From: Gammaproteobacteria bacterium 50_400_T64
GTDB lineage: Bacteria > Pseudomonadota > Gammaproteobacteria > Pseudomonadales > Porticoccaceae
Length of the DNA stretch: 62,195 nt
Direction of reading: 5' to 3'
Assembly: GCA_002162755.1 (NCBI GenBank)
Contig: MAAS01000009.1
Coordinates: 1-62,195 of the forward strand
Positions 8,709-18,148 of the stretch are shown here, one piece after another. Position 1 is the stretch's first letter. Every line of letters starts with the position of its first letter. The notes beneath the pieces were generated by a model. That model worked only from the letters and a program-made list of their open reading frames with translations, ran no database searches and was not told where the DNA came from. A program made the translations under genes and the position numbers.

Positions 8709-10903
8709 GCGGAGCGAACATCTTTTAGAAACCCTTCGATATCGTGCTTTAGCTTTTCGGAGATCTGGCTAAGCTCGTTAGAAACGCCGAGCACCTGTTC
8801 GCCAGCTTTGCCGGTTTCATCGGCACCATCGGCTACATTCGTTATATTGCTGGAAACTTCAGTGCTGCCCGCAGCAACTTGCAAAATGCTCTGCGATATT
8901 TCATCGGTCGCATCACTCTGCTGCTCAATAGCGGCCTGAATACTTGAGGTCACTTCATTTGATCGGGCATTGACTTCAACAATGGCCTTAATGCTATTAA
9001 CCGCACTCTTCGTCAGCTTTTGCATTTCCTCAATATGCTGGGTGATGTCATTGGTTGCATCACTGGTTTGGCTAGCAAGTGCCTTGACTTCGCTGGCAAC
9101 AACGGCGAAACCTTTCCCGGCTTCACCCGCACGGGCGGATTCGATGGTTGCATTCAGTGCCAGTAAATTTGTTTGTTCCGCGATGTCGCTGATTAAGATC
9201 ATGACATCGTTGATTTTTTCTGCGGCCAAGGCTAGCGCTATGGTGGCTTTTTCGCTTTGAGCAGCCTCTTCTACGGCTTCCTCCGAGATGGCACTTGCCC
9301 GGGCCGTTTGTCGACCAATTTCTTGTACAGACGTCGAAAGCTGGTCCGCTGCTGCGGCAACCATATTCACATTGTGGGCTGTTTCATCTGATGCTGTGGC
9401 GACAATAGAAGAACGGTTTTTGGTCTCGGAGGATGTTGCAACGAGTTGTTCTGCCGTTGCATTCATCTCGACTGATGATGAAGCCATAGCATTTAATGCC
9501 TCACTAGCGTCATTCTCAAACGTTGCAATAAGCGTGTCAATCCGCAGGGCGCGAGCCTCCTGTTCAGCAGCACGTGCATGGACACGCTCAGCTTTAGCTT
9601 TTTCTTCAGCGGCAGTTGTTTCTCGATCACTCCGTTCACGTTCTAATTGAGCCTGCTCGGCAGCTTTGCTCTCCTGTTCAAGACGGGTGCGCTCTATTGC
9701 GTTGACCTTAAAGACATTAACAGAGGTTGCCATGATGCCTATTTCATCTTTCCGCTCCAACCCGGGTATTTCAATAGCGGTGTTACCGGCAGCAAGTTTC
9801 CCCATGGCTTCTGTCATGGCAGTGACGGGCCCGCTAATAGAGCTGGCAGTGCGCTGAACAATGACGGTAATAAGGCCAAGGCTCACGAGCAGTAGCGTCC
9901 ATAGCAGTGTTATTAAGTTATTTGAATGGGCGAGTGAAGATTCAACATCGCCGGCTAGCAGCTCACGCTGGTTAGCAACCATGCCGCCTTTACCGTCATC
10001 ACCCACCAGGGTATTGAGAAGTGTCGTGGCACGAGGGGCCGCGTCTTTCACTAGCAGGTAGTTAGCCATATTCCATTTCTCCGAGGCGCGAACTTTAAAC
10101 ATGCGGCGAGGGAGGGGATTAAAGAGAGAGTGGTTGTTTGAGAAAATAGCAAAAGCCGCTGCTTGCTCGGGGCTTAATAGAGCTGAAGCCTTTTTCAAAT
10201 CTTCAAAACGACGCTGATTTTTAGCCCACTGAGTGGTGAACTGTCTTTGGTAAGTTGCCTCGCCAGTAAGCAAGAAGGCGCGAATATTCGCCAGTCCAAG
10301 ACCTAGCGTGCCGCGCACATCGGCCATAACGCCCAACAATTCTTTTCGCTCCATAGTGGCGGGCATGCCGGCTTCCATATCAATCAGCGCTGTAATTTGG
10401 GCCGACATAACGGAGGCCAGCGGCACGGCTTCATTAAGCAGGATAGCAGTGGCAGGATACTGTTGTGGGGTGTTGGCGATACTTTCAACACTTTCCTGGG
10501 CGCTGTGGAATTCCTCCAGTACAACTTTGAAATTGTTCCATTGCGTAATATTTTCGGGGTTGGTCCAGTGAGTGGATAAAGTATCCATGCGAACTTTTAA
10601 TACATCAATATCTGCCCACACATCAACGCGTTGTGATTTGAATGTGTCGTTGCCGGTGAGCATATAGCCCCGCAGGTTGGCCAGGGAGGCATAAATGTTT
10701 TTCACCAGGGCTGAGCTAGCGGTGGCGGTGGGTACACGCAATTCATCAATACGGTGGGTTTGCTGATTAATGTAGTTCAGTTGATAAATGGTGATACTAA
10801 CAACGAAGACTAAGATGAGAGTCAAAGCACCAGCGCCAAGGTACAGGCGGTTTTTGATTTTTATGTTGTTAATTACCGCAGAAATACTTTGCATAGAGTT
10901 CAT
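8705..10903 (-). CDS. Methyl-accepting chemotaxis protein with duplicated helical sensor
   Basis: About 732 residues. A membrane helix near 20-40 is followed by a long (about 300 residue) helical periplasmic region, a second membrane helix, HAMP, a charged coiled coil and the signalling hairpin with [20 protein letters not shown]. Two similar segments in the sensor ([11 protein letters not shown] and [11 protein letters not shown]) suggest a two-bundle, HBM-like ligand domain. It would pass ligand signals to CheW/CheA to control motility. AGGA abuts the ATG at 10909 and is well spaced from the next in-frame ATG at 10903, so that start is used. No che genes are nearby. Confidence 0.95.
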   Translation of the reverse strand: MNSMQSISAVINNIKIKNRLYLGAGALTLILVFVVSITIYQLNYINQQTHRIDELRVPTATASSALVKNIYASLANLRGYMLTGNDTFKSQRVDVWADIDVLKVRMDTLSTHWTNPENITQWNNFKVVLEEFHSAQESVESIANTPQQYPATAILLNEAVPLASVMSAQITALIDMEAGMPATMERKELLGVMADVRGTLGLGLANIRAFLLTGEATYQRQFTTQWAKNQRRFEDLKKASALLSPEQAAAFAIFSNNHSLFNPLPRRMFKVRASEKWNMANYLLVKDAAPRATTLLNTLVGDDGKGGMVANQRELLAGDVESSLAHSNNLITLLWTLLLVSLGLITVIVQRTASSISGPVTAMTEAMGKLAAGNTAIEIPGLERKDEIGIMATSVNVFKVNAIERTRLEQESKAAEQAQLERERSDRETTAAEEKAKAERVHARAAEQEARALRIDTLIATFENDASEALNAMASSSVEMNATAEQLVATSSETKNRSSIVATASDETAHNVNMVAAAADQLSTSVQEIGRQTARASAISEEAVEEAAQSEKATIALALAAEKINDVMILISDIAEQTNLLALNATIESARAGEAGKGFAVVASEVKALASQTSDATNDITQHIEEMQKLTKSAVNSIKAIVEVNARSNEVTSSIQAAIEQQSDATDEISQSILQVAAGSTEVSSNITNVADGADETGKAGEQVLGVSNELSQISEKLKHDIEGFLKDVRSA

Positions 10904-11099
10904 TGTCATTCCTAAATGTGCGTATTGTTACTCTCGGTGTAGAGTAGCAGGGTCATTTTGGCTTTGTTGATCCTCGCATAAAAAAAGTGACCGCTAGCAC
11001 ATTAATGGTGCAATCAAATTGATGACGTTGGTGGTTTCGGCGTAATTGCTGGGTTGATTGAGTGTTTGGGTGGTGGTTGAGGCTATAACGTATCTGCCA

Positions 11100-14024
11100 C
11101 TAGCATTCTAATAAGTGCTCAAAAGGCTGGGGTTTACCAATGCCGTAGCCCTGGACATAGTCGACGCCAATTTCCCGCAGCATGCCTTTAATTTCATCAT
11201 TTTCTACAAATTCAGCGATGGTTTTCATGCCCATGATCTGACCAATTTCGTTGATTGACTTCACCATGGCGTGATCGATGGGATCGTCAACCAGACCTTT
11301 GATAAACATGCCATCAATTTTAAGGTAATCGACCGGGAGGTTTTTTAAGTAGGCGAAAGAGGAAAGGCCGCTGCCAAAATCATCCAGTGCAAACTTACAG
11401 CCCAGGCACTTGAGTGTTGAAATAAACTTCACGGCTTTCGTTAAATTAGCAATGGCTGCCGTTTCGGTAATTTCAAAACAGATTTTGTTGCAATCGATGC
11501 CAGGCAGTTGCAGTTGCTCAATCAGAAAGCTGAGGAAAGCCTCGTCAGTCAGCGATTGGCCGGATAAATTGATACTAAGGAAGTTTGTTTGTTCGAGAAA
11601 AGTGGGGTGGGCAAGTAGTAACCGGAAGCATTCTTTGGTGACCCAGCGATCTAATTTGGTAATGATGTTGTAGCGTTCCGCCGCGGGTAAAAAAGCCCCA
11701 GGGGGAATGATTTCACCCTGGCTTCCCTTAAGGCGGATCAATATTTCGTAGTGTTTTCCAGCCTGCTTATTGAGGGGCTCGATCACCTGGGCAAAGAGGC
11801 AAAATTGGGACTCTGCTAACGCTTGATGAATACGTGTTACCCACTTTATTTCACCTTGTCGATGTGCCAGTTCCTGGTCTTCCGGATGATAGATGTGAAT
11901 GCGGTTACGGCCAAGATCTTTGGCCATGTAACAGGCAGAGTCCGCTTTGGTGAGCAAGCTGGATAAGTCGCTAGCGGTTTCGTTAATGGCCACCAGGCCA
12001 ATACTGGCGCTGACACGAAAGGTGTGGCTATCCCAGCTAAAATGAAAATCCTGAATTCTTTTTTGTAGGGCCTGAGCAATTCGTTCTGCGTGCTCCAGGG
12101 TGCAGTTTTCGATTAAGATGGCAAACTCATCACCGCCAAGACGCGCCAATGTATCGCTTTGTCTTACCGCCTGCTGTAGAGATGAACTGAGTTGGCGCAG
12201 TAGCTCGTCACCGGCAATATGGCCGCAAGTATCGTTGACTACTTTGAACTGGTCGAGATCTAAAAAACACAGGGCATGTTCGTTTTTAGTACCGCGTACA
12301 GTGGCAAGTAATTGCTCTGTGCGGCGTTCAAATTCAGGACGGTTGATCAGTCCGGTGAGCGCATCGTGGCAGGCTTGATGATTGAGCTGTTCGTGGAGTT
12401 TGTATTCGTTGGTGATATCTTCCTGTACTGAAATGTAGTGGCTAATTTCATCAAGATGGTTTTTTACGGCTGAAATTGAATTGCGGCACCAATAGTAATC
12501 GCCATTTTTTGTTTTGTTGTGTAGCTCACCTCGCCATTCATCACCCGCTTTAATGGTTTCCCACAAATGGCTATAAACAGCGGTGCTGGTTTCACCAGAG
12601 CTCAGTAAACCAGGGCTTTTGCCAATGACCTCCGCCCGAGTATAGCCCGTCACTTCAGAAAACTTGGGGTTTACATATTCAATACGGCGTTGCAGGTCAG
12701 TAATGATGATAATAGAGGCGCTGGCATCTATCGCGCGTGAAAGCTTGGAGAGCTCGTCTTCAGTTTTTTGTGCCTGGGTTAAATCGTGGAGAATGGACTG
12801 CACGACATATTTATTATCGCCCATTGAAATTAAGTGGGTGGTGACTTCGCAGTGAAAGGTTTCACCCGAGCGCTTGACAAAAAGCGCTTGAAAACGTGCA
12901 CAGCCGGTAGCCAGCAGGGTTTCTCGCATGCTTAAAAAAGTTTCGGTCGTCTTTTTGTCCTGGGACGCAAGCGCAAGGATATTCATTTTGCTGAGTTGTT
13001 CAGTGGAGTAGGCAAAGGTTTTGAGCATGGCGCCGTTGGCATCGATATAGTGGCCGTCGAGGTCGCAAATAATACAGGGGTCCAACGATTGCTCGAAGAG
13101 TGCGCGAAGCCTTGCTTCACTCTCTTGCAATTTGACCTCTGTTTTTTGTCGAGTAAGCTCTGCTCCAACACGGTCGCTACATGCTTCCAACACAAAGCGC
13201 ACTAAGGGGCTGGGCTCCATACTTTGGTTGTGGATGAGAGCTAAAATGCCGATAATTTTACCGTCGGGGCTGCGTATGGGGCTGCCGAGATAAGATCGAG
13301 CGTCCATCTCTTTAAGGACTGTCGCGCGAGGGTAGTGTGAACATACGGCATCGGGGAAAAATAGTGTTTCCCCTGCTGCCACTTGCTCACAGGGAGACCC
13401 CGTCGTGTTAAAGGTAATATCCGCAGCCGGGGCGCCGTCAACCCATAGACTTTGTGTTTGTATAGTGTTGCCATCAAGTACCCCGATGAAAGCGCAACGT
13501 ATTTGTAAGGCTTTGCACAAATATTGCACCAGGTCAGAAAAAAAGTGCGTACCGACAGAGCAATGGATGCCTTCGTGCAAAGTGGTAATAATATTGGCTG
13601 CGTAGAGGCTTTCACTGATATCGCGATTGACGCCAATAATTTCTATGACCTCACCTTCATCGTTGCGAATATACGTTACATTGGCTTCAACCGGATAGCT
13701 TGTGCCGTCTTTTCGGTACAGCTCCATTTGATATTTTACAGTCGAACCGGAGACATCGGCTCCGGGTATTTTCTTTGCAACTTCAGCACTGACCATATTC
13801 TTAATACTGATGGCGGACTTACTGGTCATTGACAGAATGGGACCCTGCACCATTTTTTCTTCAGACGTGAAGCCACTAATATTTTTTACCGCAGGGCTGA
13901 CATAATTGAAGTTAAGGTTTTTGTCACAGCTCCAGAGTACGTCGGGGGAATGTTCGACAATATGGCGGAGGTCTATTTTCTGTAGTGTGTCGATAAGACG
14001 ATCACTAACCTGTGTTTTCCCCAT
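11100..14024 (-). CDS. Cytoplasmic PAS-GAF-PAS-PAS-GGDEF-EAL cyclic-di-GMP protein
   Basis: 974 residues with no membrane helix. Order by eye: PAS (about 10-135), GAF (150-300), PAS (310-425), PAS (430-550), GGDEF (555-715), EAL (735-970). The cyclase motif GGDEF is intact and preceded by an RQSD inhibitory I-site. The EAL signature reads EIL, but the catalytic Glu is kept and so are NLS, the ETA Glu, DDFGSG, the LKID Lys, IAEFVE and QGYGIG. Both synthesis and breakdown of cyclic-di-GMP are therefore possible. An FNR/ANR-type box lies about 206 bases upstream, suggesting oxygen-linked expression. The ligands of the PAS and GAF domains are unknown. Confidence 0.93.
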   Translation of the reverse strand: MGKTQVSDRLIDTLQKIDLRHIVEHSPDVLWSCDKNLNFNYVSPAVKNISGFTSEEKMVQGPILSMTSKSAISIKNMVSAEVAKKIPGADVSGSTVKYQMELYRKDGTSYPVEANVTYIRNDEGEVIEIIGVNRDISESLYAANIITTLHEGIHCSVGTHFFSDLVQYLCKALQIRCAFIGVLDGNTIQTQSLWVDGAPAADITFNTTGSPCEQVAAGETLFFPDAVCSHYPRATVLKEMDARSYLGSPIRSPDGKIIGILALIHNQSMEPSPLVRFVLEACSDRVGAELTRQKTEVKLQESEARLRALFEQSLDPCIICDLDGHYIDANGAMLKTFAYSTEQLSKMNILALASQDKKTTETFLSMRETLLATGCARFQALFVKRSGETFHCEVTTHLISMGDNKYVVQSILHDLTQAQKTEDELSKLSRAIDASASIIIITDLQRRIEYVNPKFSEVTGYTRAEVIGKSPGLLSSGETSTAVYSHLWETIKAGDEWRGELHNKTKNGDYYWCRNSISAVKNHLDEISHYISVQEDITNEYKLHEQLNHQACHDALTGLINRPEFERRTEQLLATVRGTKNEHALCFLDLDQFKVVNDTCGHIAGDELLRQLSSSLQQAVRQSDTLARLGGDEFAILIENCTLEHAERIAQALQKRIQDFHFSWDSHTFRVSASIGLVAINETASDLSSLLTKADSACYMAKDLGRNRIHIYHPEDQELAHRQGEIKWVTRIHQALAESQFCLFAQVIEPLNKQAGKHYEILIRLKGSQGEIIPPGAFLPAAERYNIITKLDRWVTKECFRLLLAHPTFLEQTNFLSINLSGQSLTDEAFLSFLIEQLQLPGIDCNKICFEITETAAIANLTKAVKFISTLKCLGCKFALDDFGSGLSSFAYLKNLPVDYLKIDGMFIKGLVDDPIDHAMVKSINEIGQIMGMKTIAEFVENDEIKGMLREIGVDYVQGYGIGKPQPFEHLLEC

Positions 14025-14229
14025 ACTAAAGGTTCCAGTGGTTATCGCATGTTGGCAGATGTGTGAAGTTGTATTCTTTATTTGTAACCAATGGCCATCG
14101 TGACGCTTTGCGACGGTCTTTTGTAAAAGGCAATCTGTACGAAAAATAATAAGGGTTAGTTATATATTCAAGGGGGAAATTCGCTAAGTTGGACGGAGCG
14201 CACAAATATAATCGTTTAGTGAATTCTGA

Positions 14230-14243
14230 TTGATTTAAATCAA
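14230..14243. promoter_or_regulatory. FNR/ANR-type operator
   Basis: The sequence TTGATTTAAATCAA is a perfect match to the TTGAT-N4-ATCAA consensus of FNR/ANR/DNR regulators. It is centred about 212 bases upstream of the GGDEF-EAL start. No intact gene starts on the plus side, so that gene is the likely target. Binding is inferred from sequence only. Confidence 0.55.
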
Positions 14244-14465
14244 TAAATGTAACCTTTGAAACAGCCTGAGGTTATACGTTGTATTCGATATTTAATATGT
14301 AGCCTTGGGTGTTTCTATGGGGTGACAGGTTATTTTATTGAGGTGATGATTACTTTTTTGTAGGTAAAAACTCAAGAAGGTATGAGAAAGAATGAGGGCT
14401 TATCCCAAAAAAAACAGAATTAATTATTTGGAGGGAAAACCTGTAGTGATGGCCTTTAGTCGTGA

Positions 14466-14642
14466 CTATCCAGCCATGGGTGCGCCGCCACTCACCGAAA
14501 TAGTTTGCCCGGTAATATAGCCTGCATGTTCCGAGGCGAAAAGGTGGCAGTGCGAGCAATGTCTTCGACTAGCCAATTTGTTCTTTAATCTGCAGCCAGG
14601 CTTTTTACGGCACCGATGAGAAGACCGGTGACTACCACTTTA
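14466..14642 (-). pseudogene. Decayed SDR dehydrogenase C-terminal fragment
   Basis: Read on the minus strand, one frame gives VEDIARTATF and, after a single missing base, the next frame gives FASEHAGYITGQTISVSGG then APMAG and a TAG stop at 14466. This is the classic C-terminus of a FabG-like short-chain dehydrogenase. Further upstream a piece reading KVVVTG resembles an SDR N-terminus, but the catalytic middle (Ser, Tyr-x3-Lys) is missing. The gene is therefore an internally deleted and frameshifted relic. No intact copy in this window matches it closely by eye. Confidence 0.8.
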
Positions 14643-14781
14643 TGTCCGCCAGCGGCGAATAGATCGAATTCCACTAGTGATTAATGCGACGTGTCGTTTA
14701 CTTATTATTTCCCTTTTGTCATGACACGGTAAACTTTGTAGTTTTTGTTTGAATTATTATTGAGCGGGTATTGGCTAAAGC

Positions 14782-15429
14782 TTATAGGTCGAGTTTCTCG
14801 CGCAATGCCTGCATCTGTTTTAAGCGCTCTTCTTTTGATTGTGGTTTGCCGGGCGGGGGCAGCTCGGGCGGTACTTCAATTTTTAGTTTTTCACCACACA
14901 AGACTTTGCGGCGCAGCTCTTCATAGTGGCGCTTAAAAATAGGCCAGGTAGTTTTTTCATTTTGATTTTCAAGATCAAACCAGCCTGTCTTTTGGCCGGC
15001 AAAATAAACGGCAGGGTGTGACCAACGTTGTGCCGCCTTGGGGTGGGGTGCTGTGGAGGCTTGTAGATAGGCAGCGCGGGGGGTGGGCAGGCCAATACGT
15101 GACCCTTGTTCATCGCAACAGCTAATCATTTTTTGCAGGGTAGGCAGGTATTCAGATTGCTCGATAATTTGTCGTGCGCCGAGCAGCAGATATTCCACCG
15201 GGTAATCACGCAGTGAGTCGAGCCACAGACGTTTGGCCTGATTGAGCAGGGAGGTGTCGTTAAAAGCTGCGTAAAACTGGTTGTGAAAATTAATTCGAAA
15301 TAGGGCGAAGATCTGATTAATAGTGTCTATTAGTTCGCTGTTTTCAGCTTGCCCAGCTGCGGTCGTTGAGTTCTTCTGCGAGTTTTCTATGTCGTGTACT
15401 GCTCGGTCGATCAGTTCGTTGTTTGCCAT
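14782..15429 (-). CDS. Lambda replication protein P-like helicase-loader candidate
   Basis: 215 residues. The central part (about 30-110, with INQIFALFRINFHNQFYAAF and a conserved Trp/Tyr-rich helical region) and the later TWPIFKRHYEELRRKVLCGE segment resemble the phage replication P family, whose lambda member loads DnaB helicase. The tail is proline- and lysine-rich. The ATG at 15429 lies inside the preceding DnaT-like gene, an 86-base overlap, and has no clear ribosome site, so translation is probably coupled. The DnaT-like partner and radA next door point to replication or fork restart. Family assignment is by eye, and no phage structural genes are present. Confidence 0.68.
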   Translation of the reverse strand: MANNELIDRAVHDIENSQKNSTTAAGQAENSELIDTINQIFALFRINFHNQFYAAFNDTSLLNQAKRLWLDSLRDYPVEYLLLGARQIIEQSEYLPTLQKMISCCDEQGSRIGLPTPRAAYLQASTAPHPKAAQRWSHPAVYFAGQKTGWFDLENQNEKTTWPIFKRHYEELRRKVLCGEKLKIEVPPELPPPGKPQSKEERLKQMQALREKLDL

Positions 15430-16552
15430 GATTGTGGGTCATTGTGTTGTTGGCAGTGTTGACCGCCTGTTGGTGGGTGTAGGCCCATTGTTTTTTCGCA
15501 AATTGTAGAAACTTGGTATTCCAGGAGCTAACCAGGTGGCCACTGTCTCGCCAATAAACAATAAACTCCGGCACCAGCTTTTGTGCGAACTGCCGGTCAA
15601 TATTGCCCATTTGTAAAATCTCGAACACGGTCTCGTCCGGCTGCCAATCATTGTTGATGGGACGCGGTGTGGTATCCATTTTCAGGGTGTGGGTGTAACT
15701 GGCCCACTGGCGTTTAATGTGCTGAATAAAGCGTGAATTCCAGGTGCTGGACTTGGTGCCGCGCTCCTGCCAGTAGAGGATAAATTCGGGAATAGCGTCT
15801 TCAACAAAGTTGCGATTAATACCGGCCGACACGGTGAGAATATCGAGCGCATCCAGGCTCGGCTGCCAGCCTTCACTTAACGCAACTTCTTTGCTCAGCC
15901 GTGCGCTGCGGGTTTCCTGCTTACGCCACAGCCGCAGTACGTGCTTGAGATAGCGCGAGCCCCAGCTGTAACGCGGCTCGTTGCGTTCGGTCCAGTAGGT
16001 GACAAATTCGCCGACCTGCTCAAGGGCAAAGTCCTGGGGAATACCGTACTGGGCGAGTTGGGCGAGCAAATCATTTTCGGGCTGCCAGCCCTTGGCAATC
16101 GCCTGTGCGCGTTGCACGGGAGGCGGAGCTGCAAGAGGTGCAGGCGCGATAGCTATTGTTGGCGGAACCGTTGGCGCGGTGCTTAAAGCGGGGTTTGGCT
16201 GTGGCTGTGATTGGGGGCTCGCCGTTACTTGAGTTGGCGCTGCGCCACTGTCCTGCTCATTAATGGCGAAGCGAAAATGCTCGCCCGCCTGAAAGGTCTG
16301 CGCACCGATCAGCAATATGCCCTGCTCGCGCAAGTTGTTGGTAATGCGTTGAATATCAGCAACCTGCCAGAAGGGCAGGGTCTGCAAAAGTTTGTCGGCA
16401 TTAACGTCAAGCCAGGCAAAACCGTGCTGGTTTTCGACCGCGCCGTGCTCGAGAAAGGCTTTCAGGGTTTGCACCATTACCGCCTCTTCAAGCCCCAGTG
16501 CAGCAGCGAGTTGGGGGTAAAAAAGCAGGGGCGTTTCGGGGATCAATGACAT
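15344..16552 (-). CDS. Primosome-like protein with three DnaT-type repeats
   Basis: 402 residues. Residues 1-95 look like a winged-helix, replisome-organiser-type domain (ALGLEEAVMVQTLKAFLEHG, then an R-rich helix). A Pro/Ala/Gln-rich linker covers about 100-150. Three tandem repeats follow at about 155-212, 228-285 and 302-358, each starting GWQP or DWQP and containing a PEF or GEF, YW, SW motif and a basic end (for example VPEFIVYWRDSG then SSWNTKFLQ). This matches the DnaT-like single-strand-DNA-binding domain, normally present once. A role in helicase loading or primosome assembly is inferred. It is divergent from radA. Confidence 0.75.
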   Translation of the reverse strand: MSLIPETPLLFYPQLAAALGLEEAVMVQTLKAFLEHGAVENQHGFAWLDVNADKLLQTLPFWQVADIQRITNNLREQGILLIGAQTFQAGEHFRFAINEQDSGAAPTQVTASPQSQPQPNPALSTAPTVPPTIAIAPAPLAAPPPVQRAQAIAKGWQPENDLLAQLAQYGIPQDFALEQVGEFVTYWTERNEPRYSWGSRYLKHVLRLWRKQETRSARLSKEVALSEGWQPSLDALDILTVSAGINRNFVEDAIPEFILYWQERGTKSSTWNSRFIQHIKRQWASYTHTLKMDTTPRPINNDWQPDETVFEILQMGNIDRQFAQKLVPEFIVYWRDSGHLVSSWNTKFLQFAKKQWAYTHQQAVNTANNTMTHNHGKQRTDRPSSTRHRKLAEELNDRSWAS

Positions 16553-16709
16553 GCCGCCACTCTAGCAGATTTACCCTGCTTTGGCGCTCGTGCTAAGGCT
16601 GGTGGCGGTGCTGATGGGCATCTAATTAGCGTTGAAAAGTGGGCCGTGATTGTTCCACCGCCATAGCCACGGTAGGATGCTGGCTCTCGACAGGCAGGTG
16701 GGTTAGTAG

Positions 16710-18086
16710 GTGGCAAAAAAGAAAAGTTCGGCTTACGTTTGCAACGACTGCGGCGCAGATTACACAAAATGGCAGGGCCAGTGCGGCGAGTGCCATGCAT
16801 GGAATACCCTCAGTGAAGTGCGCATGGCCGTGGTCAAATCGTCCTCGTCAGCGGGTCGTGGTGGCTATGCCGGCGCTGGGGATGCTGAAGTCAGCCTGTT
16901 GTCAGATATCGAAATTGACGAGTTACCGCGCATTCCCACGGGTGCCGGTGAGCTTGACCTGGTGCTCGGCGGTGGTTTGGTGACGGGCAGTTGTGTGTTG
17001 ATCGGCGGCGAGCCGGGGGCTGGTAAAAGCACCCTCTTGCTACAAACCCTGTGCCACCTGGCGGAGAGCCACAAATGCCTTTACGTCACGGGGGAGGAGT
17101 CGCCCCAGCAGGTGGCGATGCGCGCCAAGCGCCTGGGCTTGCCCACCCATAAAGTCAGTATTATGGCCGAGACCTCGGCGGAAACCGTCTGTAATACAGC
17201 GCTGCGCCAACAGCCGAAAATACTGGTGGTCGACTCCATTCAAGTGATGCACTGCGAGGATATTAGCTCCGCACCGGGCAGTGTGTCTCAGGTGCGCGAG
17301 AGTGCTGCATTGTTGATTCGCCTCGCCAAACAGAGTGGCATTATTTTACTGCTGGTGGGCCATGTCACCAAAGAGGGTTCACTGGCCGGGCCAAAAGTAC
17401 TGGAGCATATGATCGATTGCTCGCTCATGCTCGAAGGCTCAGCAGACACCCGCTTCCGCACCCTGCGCAGCCATAAAAACCGCTTTGGTGCGGTTAACGA
17501 ACTGGGCGTATTTGCCATGACCGAGCAGGGCTTGAAAGAAGTAGCCAACCCCTCCGCTATTTTCCTGCAGCGTGGTGACGAGGTCGCTTCGGGTAGCGTG
17601 GTGATGGTGGTGTGGGAAGGCACCCGCCCCCTGCTGGTTGAATTACAGGCACTGGTGGACGACAGTAATTTCGGCAACCCGCGGCGAGTGACCGTGGGTC
17701 TCGATCAAAACCGTTTAGCCATGTTACTGGCCGTATTACATCGTCACGGCGGTTTGATGGTGGGTGATCAGGATGTGTTTGTGAACGTTGTCGGCGGTGT
17801 CAAAGTACTGGAAACCAGTGCTGATCTGGCGCTTATTTTGGCGGTTGTTTCCAGCTTTCGCGACAGCCCACTGCCGCGAGACTTAATGGCCTTCGGCGAG
17901 GTGGGCCTGGCCGGTGAAATTCGCGCCGTACCCAGTGGCCAGGAGCGCCTGCGCGAAGCCGCGAAGCACGGCTTTAAACGCGCCATTGTGCCCGCCGGTA
18001 ATGCCCCGCGTCAGGTGATTGAGGGTATGGAGGTGATTGCCGTGCATAAATTAAGTGAAGCGCTAGAGGTTATTGGGCTTCAGTGA
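16710..18086 (+). CDS. radA: DNA repair protein RadA
   Basis: 458 residues, normal RadA (Sms) length. It shows an N-terminal four-Cys zinc finger (CNDCGADYTKWQGQCGEC), a RecA-like ATPase with Walker A GEPGAGKS and VVDSIQ, the RadA signature KNRFG, and a C-terminal Lon-protease-like domain ending in GEVGLAGEIR and a following helix. RadA promotes branch migration and processing of recombination intermediates. The start is GTG at 16710. The divergent neighbour encodes the DnaT-like protein. Confidence 0.97.
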   Translation: MAKKKSSAYVCNDCGADYTKWQGQCGECHAWNTLSEVRMAVVKSSSSAGRGGYAGAGDAEVSLLSDIEIDELPRIPTGAGELDLVLGGGLVTGSCVLIGGEPGAGKSTLLLQTLCHLAESHKCLYVTGEESPQQVAMRAKRLGLPTHKVSIMAETSAETVCNTALRQQPKILVVDSIQVMHCEDISSAPGSVSQVRESAALLIRLAKQSGIILLLVGHVTKEGSLAGPKVLEHMIDCSLMLEGSADTRFRTLRSHKNRFGAVNELGVFAMTEQGLKEVANPSAIFLQRGDEVASGSVVMVVWEGTRPLLVELQALVDDSNFGNPRRVTVGLDQNRLAMLLAVLHRHGGLMVGDQDVFVNVVGGVKVLETSADLALILAVVSSFRDSPLPRDLMAFGEVGLAGEIRAVPSGQERLREAAKHGFKRAIVPAGNAPRQVIEGMEVIAVHKLSEALEVIGLQ

Positions 18087-18148
18087 GCAGCTGCCTTACT
18101 GTTTTCAATGTTGCCTTAAATATTAAACAAATGTTGGTAAAAAATTAA

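Larger units (their letters stand above)
14025..14781. other. 757-base interval: promoter region plus gene scar
   Basis: This is the longest stretch here without an intact gene. From left to right it holds the upstream region of the GGDEF-EAL gene with an FNR-like box, AT-rich sequence with no convincing frame, a frameshifted dehydrogenase C-terminus on the minus strand (14466-14642), and a short restriction-site-like motif (14666-14682). A 69-residue open frame at 14350-14559 only reads through the dehydrogenase remnant in the wrong frame. Confidence 0.75.
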
